Shown here piece after piece: positions 21,017-32,866 of a stretch of DNA of 64,000 nt. The DNA is from Drosophila miranda. Its lineage: Eukaryota > Arthropoda > Insecta > Diptera > Drosophilidae. The notes beneath the pieces are model-generated. The model was not told the DNA's origin, ran no database searches, and saw nothing but the letters and a program-made list of their open reading frames with translations. A program made the translations under genes and the position numbers. The stretch spans positions 12,524,001 to 12,588,000 of the forward strand of contig NC_046677.1 of assembly GCF_003369915.1 (NCBI RefSeq), in the 5' to 3' direction. The stretch's first letter is position 1, and every line of letters begins with the position of its first letter.

Positions 21017-21790
21017 TACGCATTTCAGTCCATAAACTTCCGGCATTCTTAAGTCAGCTCGTTCATATATACTCTCATAAAATCTCGTGATCAATAAGTA
21101 CGAATTTGAAGTCTGTTTTCAAAAATTCAAAGTGGCGGATTCAATAGGTCTGGATTCACTTAAAACGAATAAATTCCTTGCCTTGCTACATCTACATCTA
21201 CATCTTTCCTCTTTATATAGATCTTTTGAAGAGAAAATAACTCTATAGTTGAAAATAGTGCTAGACAATCTCAAGCAAAAATTAAATTGAAACAGCGCCG
21301 TGACACAGCCTTCTTCTTTTTCTTTTGAGGCATGGCCCTACCCTAAAATACAATTTTATAGACGCCGTATCAGTCCCTTTCTTTTTTATTTCGTTCGCGA
21401 TAGATACTTCTTATACGCATTTCAGTCCATAAACTTCCGGCATTCTTTGGTCAGCTCGTCCATATATACTCTCATAAAATCTCGGGATCAATAAGTACGA
21501 ATTTAAAGTCTGTTTTCAAAAATTCAAAATGGCGGATTCAATAAGTCTGGATTCACTTAAAACGAATAACTCTCCAGCCTTGCTACATCTACATCTTTCC
21601 TCTTTAAATAGATCTTTTAAAGAGAAAATAACTCTATAGATGAAAATAGTGCTGGACAATCTCAAGCGAAAATTAAATTGAAAAAGTGCCGTCACACAGC
21701 CTTCTTCTTTTTCTTTTGAGGCATGGCCCTGATTCTAAAATAAAATTTTATAGACTCCGGATCAGTCTCATTCTTTTTTATTTCGTTCGT
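21016..21790. repeat. ~395-bp tandem repeats, second cluster (copy at 26782-27556)
   Basis: Two further units, anchored at ~21098 and ~21495. The last unit runs directly into the MULE-like fragment: TTTCGTTCG is followed by CGATAGATACTTC in normal units but by TGGTGGATACTTCCCGAG here, marking an ancient fusion point. Confidence 0.7.
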
Positions 21791-22319
21791 GGTGGATACT
21801 TCCCGAGTACTCCTCCACTTTTCAACTTTGGTGGGTGTGTATTCTTGTCCCGAAATATTCGAACAATTTGAAAAATTTTCTAAGAACATGCTTTCAATTT
21901 CTTTCAGTTCCATTGAAAGTATGCTGTTGGTACTCACCCGAATGGCCTTTTCTGGATTTTGCATCATCTACTGCCTGATTCCAGGAACGCTCTGTAAAGG
22001 TAGCATATACCTTGTATATTTTCCGAATTATCTATTCGGTGCAGTCGTATCTCGACGACATGTTCCGCCTGAAATGAGTATAGCAATACAGGCATGGATA
22101 AAATTGCTGGGCATATTTTATTGCTTTTTCATTCGCATAATTTCCATCTGCAATTACTGCCAACAGTTTGCTATGCTCTTCAGGCATTTTTGCTAGAACG
22201 CGTCTAGCAGCGTTATATATATTCTCGGTTCCCAATGTTGTGTTGTCAGTTGCTGCCGCCGTCACATGGATATTTTTAAAGTTGCTCAGATCGGCAGTCA
22301 GAGCAGCAAAAACTAACAT
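21791..22319 (-). pseudogene. MULE-like transposase fragment (copy at 27557-28085)
   Basis: The minus strand from 22319 reads MLVFAALTADLSNFKNIHVT, then RRVLAKMPEEHSKLLAVIAD and GNYANEKAIKYAQQFYPCLY with CYTHFRRNM. The pattern 'ADGxxANxxAIxxAxxFYPxLxCYxHFRRNM' resembles the DDE region of Mutator-like transposases, where a conserved Asp and a Cys/His pair precede RRN. A frame change near 22032 leads to ERSWNQAVDDAKSRKG. The fragment is short and broken; family assignment is tentative. Confidence 0.4.
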
Positions 22320-22388
22320 TTCAATTTTTTTTAAAATATATTTAATAGGCCTGAACTCATTCAGGTGTATTTAATTATATTATTGTAA

Positions 22389-22788
22389 CAATTCACTTTA
22401 AGTAAACTCGCACTATCTTAAAAAGATTCCGTTACAGACAGCGGCGGTACGAAAAAGCAATACGTGATGCTGTGATTGTATATGTGCCTGATATACTGAG
22501 AGGATGCTCCACTCAAACCGAGGGGATGCTTTTCCGGCATGCTCATGTGGGGATGTGCAGTGCACGGAGGCGCTGGCCTTGCAGGTTGGCCATTCCCTGA
22601 GGCCGGTGGAGCTGCCTGCGGATGGGGGTGCAGCGGTTGTTCACATGTGCAATTATAATAATAATTATTGTATGTTCGCACAATTCGGAACAATTCACTT
22701 TTAGTAAATTCCCAAACACATTCGCACTGACTTCTACTCTCAGAGTAGATAAAAAGATCCCGTTATAGACAGCGGTGGTACGAAAAAA
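22389..22788. repeat. Direct repeats flanking a proline-rich fragment (copy at 28155-28554)
   Basis: CAATTCACTTTAAGTAAACT ... CAGCGGCGGTACGAAAAA (22389-22456) recurs as CAATTCACTTTTAGTAAATT ... CAGCGGTGGTACGAAAAA (22691-22788), the second copy having about 35 extra bases. Between them the minus strand reads PLHPHPQAAPPASGNGQPAR and PAPPCTAHPHMSMPEKHPLG, protein-like but with no start or domain. This looks like host sequence picked up between two copies of one element end. Confidence 0.5.
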
Positions 22789-22900
22789 CGAGGGGGAACG
22801 TTGCGAGCCGCGGCAAAGGCCGCGGCTCTACTTTATACCCGGTACTCAGTCAGTATATACGTGAGCTTATGATCTATGTACATATGTAAGTTATAAAATA
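22789..22900 (+). mobile_element. SGM-type element head, truncated (copy at 28555-28666)
   Basis: ACGAGGGGGAACGTTGCGAG, a GCCGCGGC/GCCGCGGC hairpin, then TTTATACCCGGTACTCAGTC match the left end of the 1.1-kb SGM-like elements. Homology fades after about 80-100 bp. Confidence 0.55.
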
Positions 22901-23270
22901 TATTTAATACGTAAACGCCGCTCGAATTAGCTCCCAATTTAATACATTAAATTGGTACCGAGGGAACACCACGGGGAGGCCATCACGATGCAATGGGGTC
23001 ACTCTAGCCAAAATATAATCTTGGGGACCTACGAGTCGACTTGAGCTGCTTTTAAAAGCATTTTTAATCTCCATATTCCGCAAAAATTAAAAAAAAAAGT
23101 TTTGACAGAACAGCACAGCACTGTTCCATCCAACGATGATTGAAGGCGGCACAAGACCAAGTGGCGATGACGATGACGATGGACATCTACGAAATAAAAG
23201 TGTCGCTGGGTCCAACTGAAGTAAGAAATTTTGGAAGTGTTCCCTCCAACGATGATTGAAGGGGGCACAG

Positions 23271-26200
23271 GACCATGTCCCAAACGAACTTTCTGGATTA
23301 TATCTCAAGGTCTTCTGCTCTGGCGTTCGGATGTTATTTTTTTTTGCATGTTAGGTTTTAGAATTGCTGGCATTTAATATACGTTTTCCGGCATACTGGT
23401 ATGAAATGGTGTATATAGATTGAGTGTACTTGCGCATCAAATTTTATATCATATGTCCATATATCGCTTTCTTATGCGAATGCAAAAAAAATAAGTATGC
23501 ATTGAAATGAATGCATTGAAACGCTAATTAAACGCGTCCTGTAAATTTGTTCTTTCTTGATTATTCTTTAACAAGTTAAATGACATAGTTTTCGAGCTTT
23601 GAAAACCATTTGACACGGGAATTCTAAAAGTAGAAGTATATCATGCCATCTCTAGCATCAGGTGTCATCCCTAGATTAGCACAGGCCTTGAAAAAGAATC
23701 GGACACCTACACATATAAACACATACACAAACATGGTAAGCGCTGCAGCAGAGCATGGAAAATAGAGGTGGCCACGGAGCGTGTTTTCTTCGTGTTACGA
23801 TAGTCACACTCTCGTTTGCCTGTGAAGATAAATGATTTTATCCATTGTCGTGCGTGTTCCATACAATACTAAATTTTTGGATGTAAAACAACTACATATT
23901 AAATTTCTTCTTTGTTACAGCATCTTCGAGTGATACATTTTAACTGCATGAAGGGCAGCAGCTTCCATCTGGAAGTACATACATAGTAATATTAGTAATT
24001 ATTCTGCTAAGCTCGACCACGAGCGAGGGGGTATTTACAACCTCCGGACAAATTCAGCATCGGAAGGCATTATTAAGGTTTAATATTAATAAAACTATTA
24101 CATATATCTATATTGAAATTATGCTATGTCGAGCTGTTCGGTAAATTTTTAAAGATGCAAAAACTATCATTTTTGTTTTGTGAAATGTCGAGTCGTAAAA
24201 TGTAGGTCGTAAATGCCAAATAACGAAATGTCAACTAAATCATCGCTGCACAAATCCATGAAGCACATGCATAATACATATATGCAAATATCTCTCTGTT
24301 ATATAAAACAGTTTTGGGTCGTCGTCGTCTTAGTCGTGGTCCTCGTCGCACAATATTTTATGTTGGATCGTCGTGCTCCCGATAGTTTATTCAAAGCAAA
24401 TGTGGATCTGATATGTCTGACCATTGTAAATTCTTGAAAAAGCGCATTCCATCGAGGATATATTTTTTGTTGCTTAAGCAAGTGGACGCTACTAACAGAT
24501 ATATGCACGCAGCAGTCCACCTCTAGGCTCAAGTGCCATCTCTAGATTTTCCCAAGCCCAGAAAATTAACAGAAACACACATGCATACAAACACAAAAAG
24601 TCGAAAGCGGGCAGAAAAGAGAGAGCGCTGAGAGCGAGTGTGCATGTGCCAGAGCGAGAGGGAAGAGAACAGAGGCTCGGTATCACCGCTGCCTCAGCCG
24701 ACTGGAGCAGCACTGCGCTGCTTCAATTTCACGTGGTCCGCGGCTTATAAAATGTCTTTCTGGCAATTATATTTCCACGGCATTGGGTTCCACGTTCGGA
24801 TTGGAGCGTAGAGAATGCATACAGTTCGAAAAATGTAGTGCCGTTATCGCCTGCTGCGGTGGTTGCTGCGGTGGTTGCTGCTGCCCGTAAGTTTTATAGC
24901 TATTGAGCCGCGGCGCTGTGTGGAGATACTGCTGCCCAAAAGTCTCGTTAATTCTATTGAATTGGAGGCGACCCCGCGCCTTGAAATGTAGGACATCCAC
25001 AACTCGGCTAGCTGCAAGACGTTTTCTTCAACCACCTCCTGCGAGACGCCACCTCTGGCTACACCCCAGCTGCTGCCACGCCTGCGCCTTTCAAGGGCGC
25101 GCGTCATCACGCCACTGGCGATAACCGGCTCCACCTTTCCGGTTGTTGTTGCTTGCGTTCGGGTGGTTCGCCTGGCATTCGGGTTGGCATCTGGCTGGTT
25201 GGCGGATAAAGGTTGGCGTTGCCGCTCCAGCTCCCGTTTCGATTCTGACTTGAAAACGGTTTGTGTATTTACGAATTTGAAGTCAGCTTTCAAAAATTCA
25301 AAATGGCGGATCCAATAAGGCCTAATTCACTTAAAGCTAACTTCTTCTTTTGAGGCATGGCCCTGATTCTAAAATAACATTTTATAGACGCCGGATAAGT
25401 CTCATTATTTTTTATTTCGTTCGCGATAGATACTTCTTATACGTATTTCAGTCCATAAACTTCCGGGATTCTTTGGTCAGCTCGTCCATATATACTCTCA
25501 TAAGATCTCGGGATCAATAAGTACGAATTTAAAGTCTGTTTTCAAAAATTCAAAATGGCGGATTCAATAAGTCTGGATTTACTTAAAACGAATAACTCTC
25601 CAGCCTTGCTACATCTACAGCTACATCTTTCCTCTTTAAATATATCTTTTAAAGAGAAAATAACTCTATAGATGAAAATAGTGCTGGACAATCTCAAGCA
25701 AAAATTAAATTTAAACAGCGCCGTCACACAGCCTTCTTCTTTTTCTTTTGATGCATAGCCCTGACTCTAAAATAAAATTTTATAGCCGCCGGATCAGTCT
25801 CATTCTTTTTTATTTCGTTCGCGATAGATACTTCTTGTATGCATTTTAGTCCATAAACTTCCGGCATTCTTAAGTCAGCTCGTTCATATATACTCTCATA
25901 AAATCTCGGGATCAATAAGTACGAATTTGAGGTCTGTTTTCAAAAATTCAAAATGGCGGATTCAATAGGTCTGGATTCATTTAAAACGAATAACTCCCCG
26001 GCCTTGCTACATCTACATCTACATCTTTCCTCCTTAAATAGATCTTTTGAAGAGAAAATAACTCTATAGATGAAGATAATGCTAGACAATCTTAAGCAAA
26101 AATTAAATTGAAACAGACCAAGTGGCCATGACGATGACGATGGACATCTACGAAATAAAAGTGTCGCTGGGTCCAACTGAAGTAAGAAATTTTGGAAGTG

Positions 26201-29036
26201 TTCCCTCCAACGATGATTGAAGGGGGCACAGGACCAAGGGCCATGGCCGTCTACGATATAAAAGCGTCCCTGGGTCCAACTGAAGTAAAAAACTTCCGAA
26301 TTTTTAAAGCAAAGCCGAAACTGTTTTTTTATTTTTGTTCGAAACTATATCCTCGGAAGTGTAAAACAAACTGTCATCATATATTTAGCCGTGGTTTTGA
26401 GAACCAATGAAGTGCACAAGCCTTGTGTATTCGAAGTTTTGAAACTCTTAACAGAGTCCAGATATTTTCTTTTGATTTCTGGGTTAAGATGCTCAGCTTT
26501 GATGGAGTCTAAAGCTATTGAAGTATATTCTGCAGTCATAATCGATTATAGCTGCTCCTTATTGTACTTATCTGTCTCCCTATTGCTATAAAATAAGTGG
26601 ATCGCATCTCTTGGAGCTTCACTGCCGTGAACTATTCGGTCCCTAAGCAACTGAATATCTTCTGACGTCATTACGGCCGATGCGATGTTATTTAGTGCGG
26701 TTGCAAAAGGTTGATCATCTCGCTGTCGCATTATCTCTGTAAGTTCGAAAAACTTGAAGCCATCCCAGAGACTAGAGCCAACTACGCATTTCAGTCCATA
26801 AACTTCCGGCATTCTTAAGTCAGCTCGTTCATATATACTCTCATAAAATCTCGTGATCAATAAGTACGAATTTGAAGTCTGTTTTCAAAAATTCAAAGTG
26901 GCGGATTCAATAGGTCTGGATTCACTTAAAACGAATAAATTCCTTGCCTTGCTACATCTACATCTACATCTTTCCTCTTTATATAGATCTTTTGAAGAGA
27001 AAATAACTCTATAGTTGAAAATAGTGCTAGACAATCTCAAGCAAAAATTAAATTGAAACAGCGCCGTGACACAGCCTTCTTCTTTTTCTTTTGAGGCATG
27101 GCCCTACCCTAAAATACAATTTTATAGACGCCGTATCAGTCCCTTTCTTTTTTATTTCGTTCGCGATAGATACTTCTTATACGCATTTCAGTCCATAAAC
27201 TTCCGGCATTCTTTGGTCAGCTCGTCCATATATACTCTCATAAAATCTCGGGATCAATAAGTACGAATTTAAAGTCTGTTTTCAAAAATTCAAAATGGCG
27301 GATTCAATAAGTCTGGATTCACTTAAAACGAATAACTCTCCAGCCTTGCTACATCTACATCTTTCCTCTTTAAATAGATCTTTTAAAGAGAAAATAACTC
27401 TATAGATGAAAATAGTGCTGGACAATCTCAAGCGAAAATTAAATTGAAAAAGTGCCGTCACACAGCCTTCTTCTTTTTCTTTTGAGGCATGGCCCTGATT
27501 CTAAAATAAAATTTTATAGACTCCGGATCAGTCTCATTCTTTTTTATTTCGTTCGTGGTGGATACTTCCCGAGTACTCCTCCACTTTTCAACTTTGGTGG
27601 GTGTGTATTCTTGTCCCGAAATATTCGAACAATTTGAAAAATTTTCTAAGAACATGCTTTCAATTTCTTTCAGTTCCATTGAAAGTATGCTGTTGGTACT
27701 CACCCGAATGGCCTTTTCTGGATTTTGCATCATCTACTGCCTGATTCCAGGAACGCTCTGTAAAGGTAGCATATACCTTGTATATTTTCCGAATTATCTA
27801 TTCGGTGCAGTCGTATCTCGACGACATGTTCCGCCTGAAATGAGTATAGCAATACAGGCATGGATAAAATTGCTGGGCATATTTTATTGCTTTTTCATTC
27901 GCATAATTTCCATCTGCAATTACTGCCAACAGTTTGCTATGCTCTTCAGGCATTTTTGCTAGAACGCGTCTAGCAGCGTTATATATATTCTCGGTTCCCA
28001 ATGTTGTGTTGTCAGTTGCTGCCGCCGTCACATGGATATTTTTAAAGTTGCTCAGATCGGCAGTCAGAGCAGCAAAAACTAACATTTCAATTTTTTTTAA
28101 AATATATTTAATAGGCCTGAACTCATTCAGGTGTATTTAATTATATTATTGTAACAATTCACTTTAAGTAAACTCGCACTATCTTAAAAAGATTCCGTTA
28201 CAGACAGCGGCGGTACGAAAAAGCAATACGTGATGCTGTGATTGTATATGTGCCTGATATACTGAGAGGATGCTCCACTCAAACCGAGGGGATGCTTTTC
28301 CGGCATGCTCATGTGGGGATGTGCAGTGCACGGAGGCGCTGGCCTTGCAGGTTGGCCATTCCCTGAGGCCGGTGGAGCTGCCTGCGGATGGGGGTGCAGC
28401 GGTTGTTCACATGTGCAATTATAATAATAATTATTGTATGTTCGCACAATTCGGAACAATTCACTTTTAGTAAATTCCCAAACACATTCGCACTGACTTC
28501 TACTCTCAGAGTAGATAAAAAGATCCCGTTATAGACAGCGGTGGTACGAAAAAACGAGGGGGAACGTTGCGAGCGGCGGCAAAGGCCGCGGCTCTACTTT
28601 ATACCCGGTACTCAGTCAGTATATACGTGAGCTTATGATCTATGTACATATGTAAGTTATAAAATATATTTAATACGTAAACGCCGCTCGAATTAGCTCC
28701 CAATTTAATACATTAAATTGGTACCGAGGGAACACCACGGGGAGGCCATCACGATGCAATGGGGTCACTCTAGCCAAAATATAATCTTGGGGACCTACGA
28801 GTCGACTTGAGCTGCTTTTAAAAGCATTTTTAATCTCCATATTCCGCAAAAATTAAAAAAAAAAGTTTTGACAGAACAGCACAGCACTGTTCCATCCAAC
28901 GATGATTGAAGGCGGCACAAGACCAAGTGGCGATGACGATGACGATGGACATCTACGAAATAAAAGTGTCGCTGGGTCCAACTGAAGTAAGAAATTTTGG
29001 AAGTGTTCCCTCCAACGATGATTGAAGGGGGCACAG
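23271..29036. repeat. Tandem duplication, unit 2 (5766 bp)
   Basis: Second unit, same order as unit 1. By eye it differs by a few single bases (for example 18294/24060, 18967/24733, 22805/28571), a net 53-bp length difference near 23430 (extra CGCATCAAATTTTATATCAT and following bases, absent from unit 1), and a ~60-bp patch of clustered changes at 25829-25890. The duplication is very recent on this evidence, unless it is an assembly product. Confidence 0.95.
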
Positions 29037-29125
29037 GACCAAGGGCCATGGACATCTACGAAATAAAAGCGTACATGGGTCCAACTGAAGTAAAAAACTG
29101 CCGGACGGAGGAAGAAAATTTGGAA

Positions 29126-30182
29126 GTGTTCCCTCCAACGACGATTGAAGGGGGCACAGGACCAAGGGCCATGGCCGTCTACGATATAAAAGCGTCCCTG
29201 GGTCCAACTGAAGTAAAAAACTGCCGAATTTTTAAAGCAAAGCCGAAACTGTTTTTTTATTTTTGTTCGAAACTATATCCTCGGAAGTGTAAAACAAACT
29301 GTCATCATATATTTAGCCGTGGTTTTGAGAACCAATGAAGTGCACAAGCCTTGTGTATTCGAAGTTTTGAAACTCTTAACAGAGTCCAGATATTTTCTTT
29401 TGATTTCTGGGTTAAGATGCTCAGCTTTGATGGAGTCTAAAGCTATTGAAGTATATTCTGCAGTCATAATCGATTATAGCTGCTCCTTATTGTACTTATC
29501 TGTCTCCCTATTGCTATAAAATAAGTGGATCGCATCTCTTGGAGCTTCACTGCCGTAAACTATTCGGTCCCTAAGCAACTGAATATCTTCTGACGTCATT
29601 ACGGCCGATGCGATGTTATTTAGTGCGGTTGCAAAAGGTTGACCATCTCGCTGTCGCATTATCTCTGTAAGTTCGAAAAACTTGAAGCCACCCCAGAGAC
29701 TAGAGCCAACTATCGCACTGTATGGATTATGCGTTCCTGATGAGGATTTGAATATCCAACGATCACCTACTGGACATAACTGCCACCAAAAGGACTCTCG
29801 GGCCTTGAAAATATTTGTTTTAGGCGAATATCCAAATATGAAAACACTTTTTCACCGACCATAGAAATTTCATCAATTATAGGAATTTTAAGATCAATAA
29901 TCTTGAACGCAAGGTATGTAACAAATCTGGACCCAATTGTTTAAAAGCATGGTTGGATTGATTGAGAGGTAAAGAAAACATTGAGTGATGTGTGGCACCT
30001 CCAATACCAAATGCAGCTTTTCCTGTGGGAGCACACAGCTGAACTTTAACAGTTTCTGGGTTAGATCCTGGTCTACGATTAAACTCCTGGGAAATGGTCT
30101 GAAAAATTGTTGATATGGTTCTACTCTTTCCGACGCCTGCGCCGCCACCTACAAACTCATAAAAAACGGCCTCCGTGATCAC
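29126..30182 (-). pseudogene. Longer Helitron helicase fragment
   Basis: The minus strand from 30182 carries the Walker A motif GGGAGVGKSRTIS, then LCAPTGKAAFGIGGATHHSM, the Walker B-like IIDEISMVGEKVF (29830-29880, another frame), QLCPVGDRWIF and the same ELTEIMRQRDGQPFA segment as the duplicated fragments. Together they cover motifs I-V of a PIF1-like Helitron helicase, with frame changes and stops. Unlike the two copies at 20579 and 26345 it continues past AGAGCCAACTA, so it is the less rearranged relative. The Rep/HUH nuclease domain was not seen. 29040-29240 holds in-frame units of the 120-bp minisatellite. Confidence 0.8.
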
Positions 30183-30327
30183 CTCAATGCTCTCCTACTG
30201 CCCAGTGGGCCAAACCTTCGTAACAATACGTTACAATAAATTTGCGAGCCTTTTGCGATATTGTTTTCGAGTCTTTTATGATATCTTTTGTGAGCCGAAA
30301 GTAATATTAAAAGTTACGCACTATTTT

Positions 30328-31433
30328 TATACCCGATACTCAAAATGAGTATTGGGGTATATTAGATTTGTGGTAAAAGTGGATGTGTGTCCAGAAGGAA
30401 TCGTTTCCGACCCCATAAAGTATATATATTCTTGATCAGCATCAATAGCCGAGTCGATTGAGCCCTGTCTGTCTGTCCGTCTGTCCGTCCGTCCGTCCGT
30501 CCGTCCGTCCCCTTCAGCGCCTAGTGCTCAAAGACTATAAGATCTAGAGCAACGATGTTTTGGATCCAGACTTCTGTGATATGTCACTGCTACAAAAATA
30601 TTTCAAAACTTCGCCCCGCCCACTTCCGCCCCCACAAAGGACGAAAATCTGTGGCATCCACATTTTTAAAGATACGATAAAACCAAAAACGCAGAATCGT
30701 AGAGAATGACTATATGTTTTAGAATGTAAAATCTCAACCAGACCGTTTAATTATTATAGCCAAAATCAAGAAAACAATTTCATTCTTTCTCGCTCTGTCT
30801 CTCTCTAACACACAGGTTTCATGGTCGGTTTTGCCAATTGCAAAATATGAGTTCAAGGATCTCAGAACCTATAAGAGCCAGAGCAACCAAATTTGGTATC
30901 CACACTCCTGTGATATCGGACCTTGACCGTTTCGTGTCCAAATTTCGCCACACCCCCTTCCGCCCCCGCAAAGGACGAAAATCTGGGGCATCCACAAATC
31001 TCAGAGACTATTAAGGCTAGAGTAACCAAATTTGGTATCCGCACTTCTGTTAGATTTCACTATAAAACGTATATCTCAGAATTTCGCCCCACCCCCTTCC
31101 GCCCCCACAAAGGACGAAAATCTGTTGCATCCACAATATTGCACATTTGAGAAAACTAAAAACGCAGAATCATAGATAACGACCATATCTATCAGATTGC
31201 TGAATCTGGACCAGATCAGATAATTTTTATAGCCAAAAGGAACAAATCAATTTGCACTGGCTACGCAGCGCCCGACGTCACGCTCAGACTGATTTTCTGT
31301 CTCTCTCGCACGCACTCTTTGTCGTGTCGTTTAATATTAGCAGCGTCTGCCGGAGGAGAGCCATACTGACTTAGTATCGGGTATAACTGTAGAGTTGCGG
31401 TGTCCGCAGCAACTCACAACGTTCCCCCTCGTT
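30328..31433 (-). mobile_element. SGM/mini-me (DINE-1-like) element, copy 2, inverted
   Basis: Starts TATACCCGATACTCAAAATG and ends with CAACGTTCCCCCTCG plus a T run. The (GTCC)n/(GTCT)n tract is at 30466-30510. Nearly the full length matches the reverse complement of copy 1, including TCAGACTGATTTTCTGTCTC and the CGCCCCGCCCACTTCCGCCC blocks, with scattered substitutions. Non-coding. Confidence 0.7.
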
Positions 31434-31489
31434 TTTTTTTTTTTACACTTTTTTCATTTTTATACTACAAAAATTAGGTTAGTGAATTA

Positions 31490-31905
31490 AGTTTAATTTG
31501 CTTATGCCCTTTCGAGATTCTGTCCTGGGCGTATTGGAAGAATTTTCGGTCAAAATCGTCGTCTTCCAAAGAAAATATTTCATTAAATCTCGCTGTAAAA
31601 AAATAATCATCTCTATTATATTACAATATACATATTAATTTGAAAATATTACTTGCTACGGATGGCTCGAATAACCCGCAAGCCCTTTATACACTTTTTG
31701 GCATCATTAGCGATAATGGACCGCCAAGAGCCCCGACATCATTAACCCTGCGATCTGTACAAATATAAATTTGAATATATTTGGCAAATTTAGCTCGTGA
31801 GTTTAACGCAAAACACTTACCACATTTTTAAAGAAATTTTCCTCCTTCAATCTAGCTGCATTTAATTCAAAATTTCATGGCAGAGTCCGTTGAAACTCTC
31901 ATATT
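31490..31905 (-). pseudogene. Degenerate spliced-gene fragment, unrecognised
   Basis: On the minus strand, exon-like pieces are separated by canonical intron borders (GTAAGTGTTTTGCG ... TTTGTACAG; GTAATATTTTC ... TTTTTTACAG). The last piece reads ARFNEIFSLEDDDFDRKFFQ and YAQDRISKGHKQIKLNSLT. Upstream pieces show stops in every frame I tried. No family recognised. Confidence 0.3.
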
Positions 31906-32044
31906 TCGTGAAGCTGGGAAGCGTCAAACCGAACATATGCCGCTGTTATAAACAAGTCTCATGTCATTAAATTTCCAAGCTACGATTTATTGAGAAACGC
32001 TAAAGTAAAATGCTAACACCCGAAAGTTTTCACGTAAAAATACG

Positions 32045-32227
32045 ATGGAAGATTTAATGCATGCTCTTCTATTTACATCTGATCCTGTAATTTCAAAGTT
32101 ATCAAAATTGTCATCGAGGCTTTCCAAAGAAAATATAGAGTTGGATAAAGAAGTTCCAGATTTGCTATTTGATGCCAACTTTGAAAAAGACGTTTTATGT
32201 TCCGATAGTTCAGATATTGGCATTTAA
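32045..32227 (+). CDS. Small acidic ORF, unrecognised
   Basis: 60 codons: MEDLMHALLFTSDPVISKLS, KLSSRLSKENIELDKEVPDL and so on to SSDIGI, then a stop. The amphipathic, acidic composition is protein-like, but there is no domain, start context or neighbour to support it. It could be the last exon of a decayed gene related to the minus-strand fragment next to it, or chance. Confidence 0.2.
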   Translation: MEDLMHALLFTSDPVISKLSKLSSRLSKENIELDKEVPDLLFDANFEKDVLCSDSSDIGI

Positions 32228-32866
32228 ATATATTTAAAATTACATAAGTTACACTGGTAAACTATTTTCAGAATGGTATTTTAAAATCTTTAAATATTTT
32301 GAATAGATATTCAGAACTATCTATTTGATATAGTTGACTGATTCTACTGAATATTGGAACAATCATCCGGCTATTAACAATCATGCTAAACTAAAAATGT
32401 AATTAAGATATCTCTTAAATTACGCTTGTTATTATTATGTGCGCTGTGCCGGACTGCTGTTTGACATGTTCGTTAATGTTATATAAAGCTAGGTACACAC
32501 GATGCAAGTAATTTGCAGCAAGTTGAAAATAATTTGCAGCAAAAGTTTTCACATATGTTCACACCAATGTAAATATTGCATGAAAATGTCTTGCCTTAAC
32601 CGATTTATGTTTTGCACGCAAACTTTTGCATGGCTATTTCGTGCAATATATTGCGTTAATGTCTACACGTGTTTCCATTTTTTGTTTGCAGTGCTTGCAA
32701 GTGACACTCATTTGCAAGTTCTGTTGTTTTGAGAAAGTCAAGGAATATCGACTTGTTTATATTATGTCGGCAAAAAATCGAGAGCTGTTGCTATTGCTAT
32801 ATTAGCAACTTTAATAAAACTTAAAAAAGTAAGAAGATTAGAGTCTGCAAAAAAAAAAAGTGTTGG

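Larger units (their letters stand above)
17558..23270. repeat. Tandem duplication, unit 1 (5713 bp)
   Basis: This block is repeated immediately as 23271-29036. Both units start GACCATGTCCCAAACG, and the same five bases GACCA stand at the left edge, the junction and the right edge (17558, 23271, 29037), giving microhomology at the breakpoints. Order within the unit: promoter-like non-coding DNA, two gene-fragment-like stretches, ~395-bp repeats, a ~120-bp minisatellite, a Helitron helicase fragment, more 395-bp repeats, a MULE-like transposase fragment, a proline-rich fragment between direct repeats, an SGM-type head, and the minisatellite again. Confidence 0.95.

Noticed and set aside
9724-31433. 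LTR or capsid-bearing elements in the island
   Set aside because: No reverse transcriptase, integrase, protease, capsid or paired LTR was seen; the direct repeats found belong to Helitron-type blocks.
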